Shown: piece after piece, positions 12,901 to 24,900 of the stretch
How positions within the stretch are numbered: the first letter of the stretch is position 1
Layout of the letters: each line of letters starts with the position of its first letter
The notes under the pieces: generated by a model
What the model saw: only the letters and a program-made list of their open reading frames with translations
Told to the model about the DNA's origin: nothing
Database searches by the model: none
Source: Tenebrio molitor
Lineage: Eukaryota; Arthropoda; Insecta; Coleoptera; Tenebrionidae
Length of the DNA: 64,000 nt
Assembly: GCF_963966145.1 (NCBI RefSeq)
Contig: NC_091051.1
Coordinates: forward strand, 9,300,001 to 9,364,000
Reading direction: 5' to 3'
Program-made: the position numbers and the translations under genes

Positions 12901-15900
12901 TGGTAGATTCAGTGGAGCTCGAAGTTTCGGTGCTCGTGCTTTCACTGAAAGGCGTAGTTGTTGTGGTTGAGCTCGTAACTGTGCCAGTGGGAGTGGTAGA
13001 TTCAGTGGAGCTCGAAGTTTCGGCGCTCGTGCTTTCACTCAAAGGCGTAGTTGTTGTGGTTGAGCTCGTAACTGTGCCAGTGGGAGTGGTAGATTCAGTG
13101 GAGCTCGAAGTTTCGGCGCTCGTGCTTTCACTCAAAGGCGTAGTTGTTGTGGTTGAGCTCGTAACTGTGCCAGTCGGAGTGGTAGATTCAGTCGAGCTCG
13201 AAGTTTCGGTGCTCGTGCTTTCACTGAAAGGCGTAGTTGTTGTGGTTGAGCTCGTAACTGTGCCAGTGGGAGTGGTAGCTTCAGTCGTGCTCGAAGTTTC
13301 GGTACTTGTGCTTTCACTGGCAGGCATGGTGGTTGTGGTTGAGCTCGTAACTGTGCCAGTCGGAGTGGTAGATTCTGTGGAGCTCGAAGTTTCGACGCTC
13401 GTGCTTTCACTCAAAGGCGTAGTTGTTGTGGTTGAGCTCGTAACTGTGCCAGTCGGAGTGGTAGATTCAGTGGAGCTCGAAGTTTCGGTGCTCGTGCTTT
13501 CACTGAAAGGCGTAGTTGTTGTGGTTGAGCTCGTAACTGTGCCAGTGGGAGTGGTAGATTCAGTGGAGCTCGAAGTTTCGGCGCTCGTGCTTTCACTCAA
13601 AGGCGTAGTTGTTGTGGTTGAGCTCGTAACTGTGCCAGTCGGAGTGGTAGATTCAGTGGAGCTCGAAGTTTCGGTGCTCGTGCTTTCACTGAAAGGCGTA
13701 GTTGTTGTGGTTGAGCTCGTAACTGTGCCAGTGGGAGTGGTAGATTCAGTGGAGCTCGAAGTTTCGGCGCTCGTGCTTGCACTCAAAGGCGTAGTTGTTG
13801 TGGTTGAGCTCGTAACTGTGCCAGTCGGAGTGGTAGATTCAGTGGAGCTCGAAGTTTCGACGCTCGTGCTTTCACTCAAAGGCGTAGTTCTTGTGGTTGA
13901 GCTCGTAACTGTGCCAGTGGGAGTGGTAGCTTCAGTCGTGCTCGAAGTTTCGGTGCTTGTGCTTTCACTGGAAGGCATGGTGGTTGTGGTTGAGCTCGTA
14001 ACTGTGCCAGTCGGAGTGGTAGATTCAGTGGAGCTCGAAGTTTCGGTGCTCGTGCTTTCACTGAAAGGCGTAGTTGTTGTGGTTGAGCTCGTAACTGTGC
14101 CAGTGGGAGTGGTAGATTCAGTGGAGCTCGAAGTTTCGACGCTCGTGCTTTCACTCAAAGGCGTAGTTGTTGTGGTTGAGCTCGTAACTGTGCCAGTGGA
14201 AGTGGTAGAATCAGTGGAGCTCGAAGTTTCGGCGCTCGTGCTTTCACTCAAAGGCGTAGTTGTTGTGGTTGAGCTCGTAACTGTGCCAGTCGGAGTGGTA
14301 GATTCAGTGGAGCTCGAAGTTTCGACGCTCGTGCTTTCACTCAAAGGCGTAGTTGTTGTGGTTGAGCTCGTAACTGTGCCAGTCGGAGTGGTAGATTCAG
14401 TGGAGCTCGAAGTTTCGGTGCTCGTGCTTTCACTGAAAGGCGTAGTTGTTGTGGTTGAGCTCGTAACTGTGCCAGTGGAAGTGGTAGAATCAGTGGAGCT
14501 CGAAGTTTCGGCGCTCGTGCTTTCACTCAAAGGCGTAGTTGTTGTGGTTGAGCTCGTAACTGTGCCAGTCGGTGTGGTAGATTCAGTGGAGCTCGAAGCT
14601 TCGGTGCTGGTGCTTTCACTGAAAGGCGTAGTTGTTGTGGTTGAGCCCGTAACTGTTCCAGTCGGAGTGGTAGATTCAGTGGAGCTCGAAGTTTCGACGC
14701 TCGTGCTTTCACTCAAAGGCGTAGTTGTTGTGGTTGAGCTCGTAACTGTGCCAGTCGGAGTGGTAGATTCTGTGGAGCTCGAAGTTTCGGTGCTCGTGCT
14801 TTCACTGAAAGGCGTAGTTGTTGTGGTTGAGCTCGTAACTGTGCCAGTGGGAGTGGTAGATTCAGTGGTGCTCGAAGTTTCGACGCTCGTGCTTTCACTC
14901 AAAGGCGTAGTTGTTGTGGTTGAGCTCGTAACTGTGCCAGTGGGAGTGGTAGATTCAGTGGAGCTCGAAGTTTCGACGCTCGTGCTTTCACTCAAAGGCG
15001 TAGTTGTTGTGGTTGAGCTCGTAACTGTGCCAGTCGGAGTGGTAGATTCAGTGGAGCTCGAAGTTTCGGTGCTCGTGCTTTCACTTAAAGGCGTAGTTGT
15101 TGTGGTTGAGCTCGTAACTGTGCCAGTGGAAGTGGTAGAATCAGTGGAGCTCGAAGTTTCGGCGCTCGTGCTTTCACTCAAAGGCGTAGTTGTTGTGGTT
15201 GAGCTCGTAACTGTGCCAGTGGGAGTGGTAGCTTCAGTCGTGCTCGAAGTTTCGGTGCTTGTGCTTTCACTGGAAGGCATGGTGGTTGTGGTTGAGCTCG
15301 TAACTGTGCCAGTGGGAGTGGTAGATTCAGTGGAGCTCGAAGTTTCGGCGCTCGTGCTTTCACTGAAAGGCGTAGTTGTTGTGGTTGAGATCGTAACTGT
15401 GCCAGTGGGAGTGGTAGATTCAGTGGAGCTCGAAGTTTCGGTGCTCGTGCTTTCACTGAAAGGCGTAGTTGTTGTGGTTGAGCTCGTAACTGTGCCAGTG
15501 GGAGTGGTAGCTTCAGTCGTGCTCGAAGTTTCGGTGCTTGTGCTTTCACTGGAAGGCATGGTGGTTGTGGTTGAGCTCGTAACTGTGCCAGTGGGAGTGG
15601 TAGATTCAGTGGAGCTCGAAGTTTCGGTGCTCGTGCTTTCACTGAAAGGCGTAGTTGTGGTTGAGCTCGTAACTGTGCCAGTGGGAGTGGTAGCTTCAGT
15701 CGTGCTCGAAGTTTCGGTGCTTGTGCTTTCACTGGAAGGCATGGTGGTTGTGGTTGAGCTCGTAACTGTTCCAGTCGGAGTGGTAGATTCAGTGGAGCTC
15801 GAAGTTTCGGTGCTCGTGCTTTCACTGAAAGGCGTAGTTGTTGTGGTTGAGCTCGTAACTGTGCCAGTGGGAGTGGTAGCTTCAGTCGTGCTCGAAGTTT

Positions 15901-18900
15901 CGGTGCTTGTGCTTTCACTGGAAGGCATGGTGGTTGTGGTTGAGCTCGTAACTGTGCCAGTGGGAGTGGTAGATTCAGTGGAGCTCGAAGTTTCGGCGCT
16001 CGTGCTTTCACTGAAAGGCGTAGTTGTTGTGGTTGAGATCGTAACTGTGCCAGTGGGAGTGGTAGATTCAGTGGAGCTCGAAGATTCGGCGCTCGTGCTT
16101 TCACTCAAAGGCGTAGTTGTTGTGGTTGAGCTCGTAACTGTACCAGTGGGAGTGGTAGCTTCAGTCGTGCTCGAAGTTTCGGTGCTTGTGCTTTCACTGG
16201 AAGGCATGGTGGTTGTGGTTGAGCTCGTAACTGTGCCAGTGGGAGTGGTAGATTCAGTGGAGCTCGAAGTTTCGGCGCTCGTGCTTTCACTGAAAGGCGT
16301 AGTTATCGTGGTTGAGCTCGTAACTGTGCCAGTGGGAGTGGTAGCTTCAGTCGTGCTCGAAGTTTCGGTGCTTGTGCTTTCACTGGAAGGCATGGTGGTT
16401 GTGGTTGAGCTCGTAACTGTGCCAGTCGGAGTGGTAGATTCTGTGGAGCTCGAAGTTTCGACGCTCGTGCTTTCACTCAAAGGCGTAGTTGTTGTGGTTG
16501 AGCTCGTAACTGTGCCAGTCGGAGTGGTAGATTCAGTGGAGCTCGAAGTTTCGGTGCTCGTGCTTTCACTGAAAGGCGTAGTTGTTGTGGTTGAGCTCGT
16601 AACTGTGCCAGTGGGAGTGGTAGATTCAGTGGAGCTCGAAGTTTCGGCGCTCGTGCTTTCACTCAAAGGCGTAGTTGTTGTGGTTGAGCTCGTAACTGTG
16701 CCAGTCGGAGTGGTAGATTCAGTGGAGCTCGAAGTTTCGGTGCTCGTGCTTTCACTGAAAGGCGTAGTTGTTGTGGTTGAGCTCGTAACTGTGCCAGTGG
16801 GAGTGGTAGATTCAGTGGAGCTCGAAGTTTCGGCGCTCGTGCTTTCACTCAAAGGCGTAGTTGTTGTGGTTGAGCTCGTAACTGTGCCAGTGGGAGTGGT
16901 AGATTCAGTGGAGCTCGAAGTTTCGGCGCTCGTGCTTTCACTCAAAGGCGTAGTTGTTGTGGTTGAGCTCGTAACTGTGCCAGTCGGAGTGGTAGATTCA
17001 GTCGAGCTCGAAGTTTCGGTGCTCGTGCTTTCACTGAAAGGCGTAGTTGTTGTGGTTGAGCTCGTAACTGTGCCAGTGGGAGTGGTAGCTTCAGTCGTGC
17101 TCGAAGTTTCGGTACTTGTGCTTTCACTGGCAGGCATGGTGGTTGTGGTTGAGCTCGTAACTGTGCCAGTCGGAGTGGTAGATTCTGTGGAGCTCGAAGT
17201 TTCGACGCTTGTGCTTTCACTCAAAGGCGTAGTTGTTGTGGTTGAGCTCGTAACTGTGCCAGTCGGAGTGGTAGATTCAGTGGAGCTCGAAGTTTCGGTG
17301 CTCGTGCTTTCACTGAAAGGCGTAGTTGTTGTGGTTGAGCTCGTAACTGTGCCAGTGGGAGTGGTAGATTCAGTGGAGCTCGAAGTTTCGGCGCTCGTGC
17401 TTTCACTCAAAGGCGTAGTTGTTGTGGTTGAGCTCGTAACTGTGCCAGTCGGAGTGGTAGATTCAGTGGAGCTCGAAGTTTCGGTGCTCGTGCTTTCACT
17501 GAAAGGCGTAGTTGTTGTGGTTGAGCTCGTAACTGTGCCAGTGGGAGTGGTAGATTCAGTGGAGCTCGAAGTTTCGGCGCTCGTGCTTGCACTCAAAGGC
17601 GTAGTTGTTGTGGTTGAGCTCGTAACTGTGCCAGTCGGAGTGGTAGATTCAGTGGAGCTCGAAGTTTCGACGCTCGTGCTTTCACTCAAAGGCGTAGTTC
17701 TTGTGGTTGAGCTCGTAACTGTGCCAGTGGGAGTGGTAGCTTCAGTCGTGCTCGAAGTTTCGGTGCTTGTGCTTTCACTGGAAGGCATGGTGGTTGTGGT
17801 TGAGCTCGTAACTGTGCCAGTCGGAGTGGTAGATTCAGTGGAGCTCGAAGTTTCGGTGCTCGTGCTTTCACTGAAAGGCGTAGTTGTTGTGGTTGAGCTC
17901 GTAACTGTGCCAGTGGGAGTGGTAGATTCAGTGGAGCTCGAAGTTTCGGCGCTCGTGCTTTCACTCAAAGGCGTAGTTGTTGTGGTTGAGCTCGTAACTG
18001 TGCCAGTGGGAGTGGTAGATTCAGTGGAGCTCGAAGTTTCGGCGCTCGTGCTTTCACTCAAAGGCGTAGTTGTTGTGGTTGAGCTCGTAACATTGCCAGT
18101 CGGAGTGGTAGATTCAGTGGAGCTCGAAGTTTCGGCGCTCGTGCTTTCACTCAAAGGCGTAGTTGTTGTGGTTGAGCTCGTAACTGTGCCAGTCGGAGTG
18201 GTAGATTCAGTGGAGCTCGAAGTTTCGTTGCTCGTGCTTTCACTGAAAGGCGTAGTTGTTGTGGTTGAGCTCGTAACTGTGCCAGTCGGAGTGGTAGATT
18301 CAGTGGAGCTCGAAGTTTCGCTGCTCGTGCTTTCACTGAAAGGCGTAGTTGTTGTGGTTGAGCTCGTAACTGTGCCAGTGGGAGTGGTAGATTCAGTGGA
18401 GCTCGAAGTTTCAGCGCTCGTGCTTTCACTCAAAGGCGTAGTTGTTGTGGTTGAGCTCGTAACTGTGCCAGTGGGAGTGGTAGCTTCAGTCGTGCTCGAA
18501 GTTTCCGTGCTTGTGCTTTCACTGGAAGGCATGGTGGTTGTGGTTGAGCTCGTAACTGTTCCAGTCGGAGTGGTAGATTCAGTGGAGCTCGAAGTTTCGG
18601 TGCTCGTGCTTTCACTCAAAGGCGTAGTTGTTGTGGTTGAGCTCGTAACTGTGCCAGTCGGAGTGGTAGATTCAGTGGAGCTCGAAGTTTCGGTGCTCGT
18701 GCTTTCACTGAAAGGCGTAGTTGTTGTGGTTGAGCTCGTAACTGTGTCAGTGGGAGTGGTAGATTCAGTGGAGCTCGAAGTTTCGGCGCTCGTGCTTTCA
18801 CTCAAAGGCGTAGTTGTTGTGGTTGAGCTCGTAACTGTGCCAGTTGGAGTGGTGGATTCAGTGGAGCTCGAAGTTTCGACGCTCGTGCTTTCACTCAAAG

Positions 18901-21900
18901 GCGTAGTTGTTGTGGTTGAGCTCGTAACTGTGCCAGTGGGAGGGGTAGATTCTGTGGAGCTCGAAGTTTCGGTGCTTGTGCTTTCACTGGAAGGCATGGT
19001 GGTTGTGGTTGAGCTCGTAACTGTTCCAGTCGGAGTGGTAGATTCAGTGGAGCTCGAAGTTTCGGTGCTCGTGCTTTCACTGAAAGGCGTAGTTGTTGTG
19101 GTTGAGCTCGTAACTGTGCCAGTGGGAGTGGTAGATTCAGTGGAGCTCGAAGTTTCGACGCTCGTGCTTTCACTCAAAGGCGTAGTTGTTGTGGTTGAGC
19201 TCGTAACTGTGCCAGTGGTAGTGGTAGATTCAGTGGAGCTCGAAGTTTCGGCGCTCGTGCTTTCACTCAAAGGCGTAGTTGTTGTGGTTGAGTTCGTAAC
19301 TGTGCCAGTGGGAGTGGTAGCTTCAGTCGTGCTCGAAGTTTCGGTGCTTGTGCTTTCACTGGAAGGCATGGTGGTTGTGCTTGAGCTCGTAACTGTGCCA
19401 GTCGGAGTGGTAGATTCAGTGGAGCTCGAAGTTTCAGCGCTCGTGCTTTCACTCAAAGGCGTAGTTGTTGTGGTTGAGCTCGTAACTGTGCCAGTCGGAG
19501 TGGTAGATTCTGTGGAGCTCGAAGTTTCGGTGCTCGTTCTTTCACTGAAAGGCGTGGTTGTTGTGGTTGAGCTCGTAACTGTGCCAGTCGGAGTGGTAGA
19601 TTCAGTGGAGCTCGAAGTTTCGGCGCTCGTGCTTTCAGTCAAAGGCGTAGTTGTTGTGGTTGAGCTCGTAACTTGGCCAGTGGGAGTGGTAGCTTCAGTC
19701 GTGCTCGAAGTTTCGGTGCTTGTGCTTTCACTGGAAGGCATGGTGGTTGTGGTTGAGCTCGTAACTGTGCCAGTCGGAGTGGTAGATTCAGTGGAGCTCG
19801 AAGTTTCGGCGCTCGTGCTTTCACTCAAAGGCGTAGTTGTTGTGGTTGAGCTCGTAACTGTGCCAGTGGGAGTGGTAGCTTCAGTCGTGCTCGAAGTTTC
19901 GGTACTTGTGCTTTCATTGGAAGGCATGGTGGTTGTGGTTGAGCTCGTAACTGTGCCAGTCGGAGTGGTAGATTCTGTGGAGCTCGAAGTTTCGGTGCTC
20001 GTGCTTTCAGTGAAAGGCGTAGTTGTTGTGGTTGAGCTCGTAACTGTGCCAGTGGGAGTGGTAGATTCAGTGGAGCTCGAAGTTTCGGCGCTCGTGCTTT
20101 CACTCAAAGGCGTAGTTGTTGTGGTTGAGCTCGTAACTGTGCCAGTGGGAGTGGTAGATTCAGTGGAGCTCGAAGTTTCGGCGCTCGTGCTTTCACTCAA
20201 AGGCGTAGTTGTTGTGGTTGAGCTCGTAACTGTGCCAGTGGGAGTGGTAGCTTCAGTCGTGCTCGAAGTTTCGGTACTTGTGCTTTCATTGGAAGGCATG
20301 GTGGTTGTGGTTGAGCTCGTAACTGTGCCAGTCGGAGTGGTAGATTCTGTGGAGCTCGAAGTTTCGGTGCTCGTGCTTTCACTGAAAGGCGTGGTTGTTG
20401 TGGTTGAGCCCGTAACTGTTCCAGTCGGAGTGGTAGATTCAGTGGAGCTCGAAGTTTCGGCGCTCGTGCTTTCAGTCAAAGGCGTAGTTGTTGTGGTTGA
20501 GCTCGTAACTGTGCCAGTGGGAGTGGTAGCTTCAGTCGTGCTCGAAGTTTCGGTGCTTGTGCTTTCACTGGAAGGCATGGTGGTTGTGGTTGAGCTCGTA
20601 ACTGTGCCAGTCGGAGTGGTAGATTCAGTGGAGCTCGAATATTCGCTGCTCGTGCTTTCACTGAAAGGCGTAGTTGTTGTGGTTGAGCTCGTAACTGTGC
20701 CAGTGGGAGTGGTAGATTCAGTGGAGCTCGAAGTTTCAGCGCTCGTGCTTTCACTCAAAGGCGTAGTTGTTGTGGTTGAGCTCGTAACTGTGCCAGTGGG
20801 AGTGGTAGCTTCAGTCGTGCTCGAAGTTTCGGTGCTTGTGCTTTCACTGAAAGGCATGGTGGTTGTGGTTGAGCTCGTAACTGTGCCAGTCGGAGTGGTA
20901 GATTCTGTGGAGCTCGAAGTTTCGGTGCTCGTGCTTTCACTGAAAGGCGTGGTTGTTGTGGTTGAGCCCGTAACTGTTCCAGTCGGAGTGGTAGATTCAG
21001 TGGAGCTCGAAGTTTCGGCGCTCGTGCTTTCAGTCAAAGGCGTAGTTGTTGTGGTTGAGCTCGTAACTGTGCCAGTGGGAGTGGTAGCTTCAGTCGTGCT
21101 CGAAGTTTCGGTGCTTGTGCTTTCACTGGAAGGCATGGTGGTTGTGGTTGAGCTCGTAACTGTGCCAGTCGGAGTGGTAGATTCAGTGGAGCTCGAAGTT
21201 TCGCTGCTCGTGCTTTCACTGAAAGGCGTAGTTGTTGTGGTTGAGCTCGTAACTGTGCCAGTGGGAGTGGTAGATTCAGTGGAGCTCGAAGTTTCAGCGC
21301 TCGTGCTTTCACTCAAAGGCGTAGTTGTTGTGGTTGAGCTCGTAACTGTGCCAGTGGGAGTGGTAGCTTCAGTCGTGCTCGAAGTTTCGGTGCTTGTGCT
21401 TTCACTGGAAGGCATGGTGGTTGTGGTTGAGCTCGTAACTGTGCCAGTCGGAGTGGTAGATTCAGTGGAGCTCGAAGTTTCGCTGCTCGTGCTTTCACTG
21501 GAAGGCATGGTGGTTGTGGTTGAGCTCGTAACTGTTCCAGTCGGAGTGGTAGATTCAGTGGAGCTCGAAGTTTCGGTGCTCGTTCTTTCACTGAAAGGCG
21601 TGGTTGTTGTGGTTGAGCTCGTAACGGTGCCAGTGGGAGTGGTAGATTCAGTGGAGCTCGAAGTTTCAGCGCTCGTGCTTTCACTCAAAGGCGTAGTTGT
21701 TGTGGTTGAGCTCGTAACTGTGCCAGTCGGAGTGGTAGATTCTGTGGAGCTCGAAGTTTCGGTGCTCGTTCTTTCACTGAAAGGCGTGGTTGTTGTGGTT
21801 GAGCTCGTAACTGTGCCAGTCGGAGTGGTAGATTCAGTGGAGCTCGAAGTTTCGCTGCTCGTGCTTTCACTGAAAGGCGTAGTTGTTGTGGTTGAGCTCG

Positions 21901-24900
21901 TAACTGTGCCAGTGGGAGTGGTAGATTCAATGGAGCTCGAAGTTTCGACGCTCGTGCTTTCACTCAAAGGCGTAGTTGTTGTGGTTGAGCTCGTAACTGT
22001 GCCAGTCGGAGGGGTAGATTCTGTGGAGCTCGAAGTTTCGGTGCTTGTGCTTTCACTGGAAGGCATGGTGGTTGTGGTTGAGCTCGTAACTGTTCCAGTC
22101 GGAGTGGTAGATTCAGTGGAGCTCGAAGTTTCGGTGCTCGTGCTTTCACTGAAAGGCGTAGTTGTTGTGGTTGAGCTCGTAACTGTGCCAGTGGGAGTGG
22201 TAGATTCAGTGGAGCTCGAAGTTTCGACGCTCGTGCTTTCACTCAAAGGCGTAGTTGTTGTGGTTGAGCTCGTAACTGTGCCAGTGGTAGTGGTAGATTC
22301 AGTGGAGCTCGAAGTTTCAGCGCTCGTGCTTTCACTCAAAGGCGTAGTTGTTGTGGTTGAGCTCGTAACTGTGCCAGTCGGAGTGGTAGATTCTGTGGAG
22401 CTCGAAGTTTCGGTGCTCGTTCTTTCACTAAAAGGCGTGGTTGTTGTGGTTGAGCTCGTAACTGTGCCAGTCGGAGTGGTAGATTCAGTGGAGCTCGAAG
22501 TTTCGGCGCTCGTGCTTTCAGTCAAAGGCGTAGTTGTTGTGGTTGAGCTCGTAACTTGGCCAGTGGGAGTGGTAGCTTCAGTCGTGCTCGAAGTTTCGGT
22601 GCTTGTGCTTTCACTGGAAGGCATGGTGGTTGTGGTTGAGCTCGTAACTGTGCCAGTCGGAGTGGTAGATTCAGTGGAGCTCGAAGTTTCGCTGCTCGTG
22701 CTTTCACTGAAAGGCGTAGTTGTTGTGGTTGAGCTCGTAACTGTGCCAGTGGGAGTGGTAGATTCAGTGGAGCTCGAAGTTTCAGCGCTCGTGCTTTCAC
22801 TCAAAGGCGTAGTTGTTGTGGTTGAGCTCGTAGCTGTGCCAGTGGGAGTGGTAGCTTCAGTCGTGCTCGAAGTTTCGGTGCTTGTGCTTTCACTGGAAGG
22901 CATGGTGGTTGTGGTTGAGCTCGTAACTGTTCCAGTCGGAGTGGTAGATTCAGTGGAGCTCGAAGTCTCGGTGCTCGTGCTTTCACTCAAAGGCGTAGTT
23001 GTTGTGGTTGAGCTCGTAACTGTGCCAGTGGGAGTGGTAGATTCAGTGGAGCTCGAAGTTTCGGCGCTCGTGCTTTCACTCAAAGGCGTAGTTGTTGTGG
23101 TTGAGCTCGTAACTGTGCCAGTGGGAGTGGTAGCTTCAGTCGTGCTCGAAGTTTCGGTACTTGTGCTTTCATTGGAAGGCATGGTGGTTGTGGTTGAGCT
23201 CGTAACTGTGCCAGTCGGAGTGGTAGATTCTGTGGAGCTCGAAGTTTCGGTGCTCGTGCTTTCAGTGAAAGGCGTAGTTGTTGTGGTTGAGCTCGTAACT
23301 GTGCCAGTGGGAGTGGTAGATTCAGTGGAGCTCGAAGTTTCGGCGCTCGTGCTTTCACTCAAAGGCGTAGTTGTTGTGGTTGAGCTCGTAACTGTGCCAG
23401 TGGGAGTGGTAGCTTCAGTCGTGCTCGAAGTTTCGGTGCTTGTGCTTTCACTGGAAGGCATGGTGGTTGTGGTTGAGCTCGTAACTGTGCCAGTCGGAGT
23501 GGTAGATTCAGTGGAGCTCGAAGTTTCGCTGCTCGTGCTTTCACTGGAAGGCATGGTGGTTGTGGTTGAGCTCGTAACTGTTCCAGTCGGAGTGGTAGAT
23601 TCAGTGGAGCTCGAAGTTTCGGTGCTCGTTCTTTCACTGAAAGGCGTGGTTGTTGTGGTTGAGCTCGTAACGATGCCAGTGGGAGTGGTAGATTCAGTGG
23701 AGCTCGAAGTTTCAGCGCTCGTGCTTTCACTCAAAGGCGTAGTTGTTGTGGTTGAGCTCGTAACTGTGCCAGTCGGAGTGGTAGATTCTGTGGAGCTCGA
23801 AGTTTCGGTGCTCGTTCTTTCACTGAAAGGCGTGGTTGTTGTGGTTGAGCTCGTAACTGTGCCAGTCGGAGTGGTAGATTGAGTGGAGCTCGAAGTTTCG
23901 CTGCTCGTGCTTTCACTGAAAGGCGTAGTTGTTGTGGTTGAGCTCGTAACTGTGCCAGTGGGAGTGGTAGATTCAATGGAGCTCGAAGTTTCGACGCTCG
24001 TGCTTTCACTCAAAGGCGTAGTTGTTGTGGTTGAGCTCGTAACTGTGCCAGTCGGAGGGGTAGATTCTGTGGAGCTCGAAGTTTCGGTGCTTGTGCTTTC
24101 ACTGGAAGGCATGGTGGTTGTGGTTGAGCTCGTAACTGTTCCAGTCGGAGTGGTAGATTCAGTGGAGCTCGAAGTTTCGGTGCTCGTGCTTTCACTGAAA
24201 GGCGTAGTTGTTGTGGTTGAGCTCGTAACTGTGCCAGTGGTAGTGGTAGATTCAGTGGAGCTCGAAGTTTCGGCGCTCGTGCTTTCACTCAAAGGCGTAG
24301 TTGTTGTGGTTGAGTTCGTAACTGTGCCAGTGGGAGTGGTAGCTTCAGTCGTGCTCGAAGTTTCGGTGCTTGTGCTTTCACTGGAAGGCATGGTGGTTGT
24401 GCTTGAGCTCGTAACTGTGCCAGTCGGAGTGGTAGATTCAGTGGAGCTCGAAGTTTCGACGCTCGTGCTTTCACTCAAAGGCGTAGTTGTTGTGGTTGAG
24501 CTCGTAACTGTGCCAGTGGTAGTGGTAGATTCAGTGGAGCTCGAAGTTTCGGCGCTCGTGCTTTCACTCAAAGGCGTAGTTGTTGTGGTTGAGCTCGTAA
24601 CTGTGCCAGTGGGAGTGGTAGCTTCAGTCGTGCTCGAAGTTTCGGTGCTTGTGCTTTCACTGGAAGGCATGGTGGTTGTGGTTGAGCTCGTAACTGTTCC
24701 AGTCGGAGTGGTAGATTCAGTGGAGCTCGAAGTTTCGGTGCTCGTGCTTTCACTCAAAGGCGTAGTTGTTGTGGTTGAGCTCGTAACTGTGCCAGTCGGA
24801 GTGGTAGATTCAGTGGAGCTCGAAGTTTCGGCGCTCGTGCTTTCAGTCAAAGGCGTAGTTGTTGTGGTTGAGCTCATAACTGTGCCAGTGGGAGTGGTAG

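Noticed and set aside
24..23882. A 7,952-residue Val/Leu/Glu-rich plus-strand ORF starting at GTG
   Set aside because: It is the shifted antisense of the Thr/Ser codons (ACN runs read as GTN). It starts on an ordinary repeat codon, has no ribosome-binding or signal context distinct from the other units, and is cut by a TGA at 23880 with no visible consequence for repeat structure.
24875..24877. In-frame ATG (gagctcataac on the plus strand) as a gene start; also at 25526 and 49967
   Set aside because: The frame is open upstream of each, the flanking units are ordinary, and the divergent unit type supplies many other in-frame ATG codons. It is a Thr-to-Met variant, not a start.
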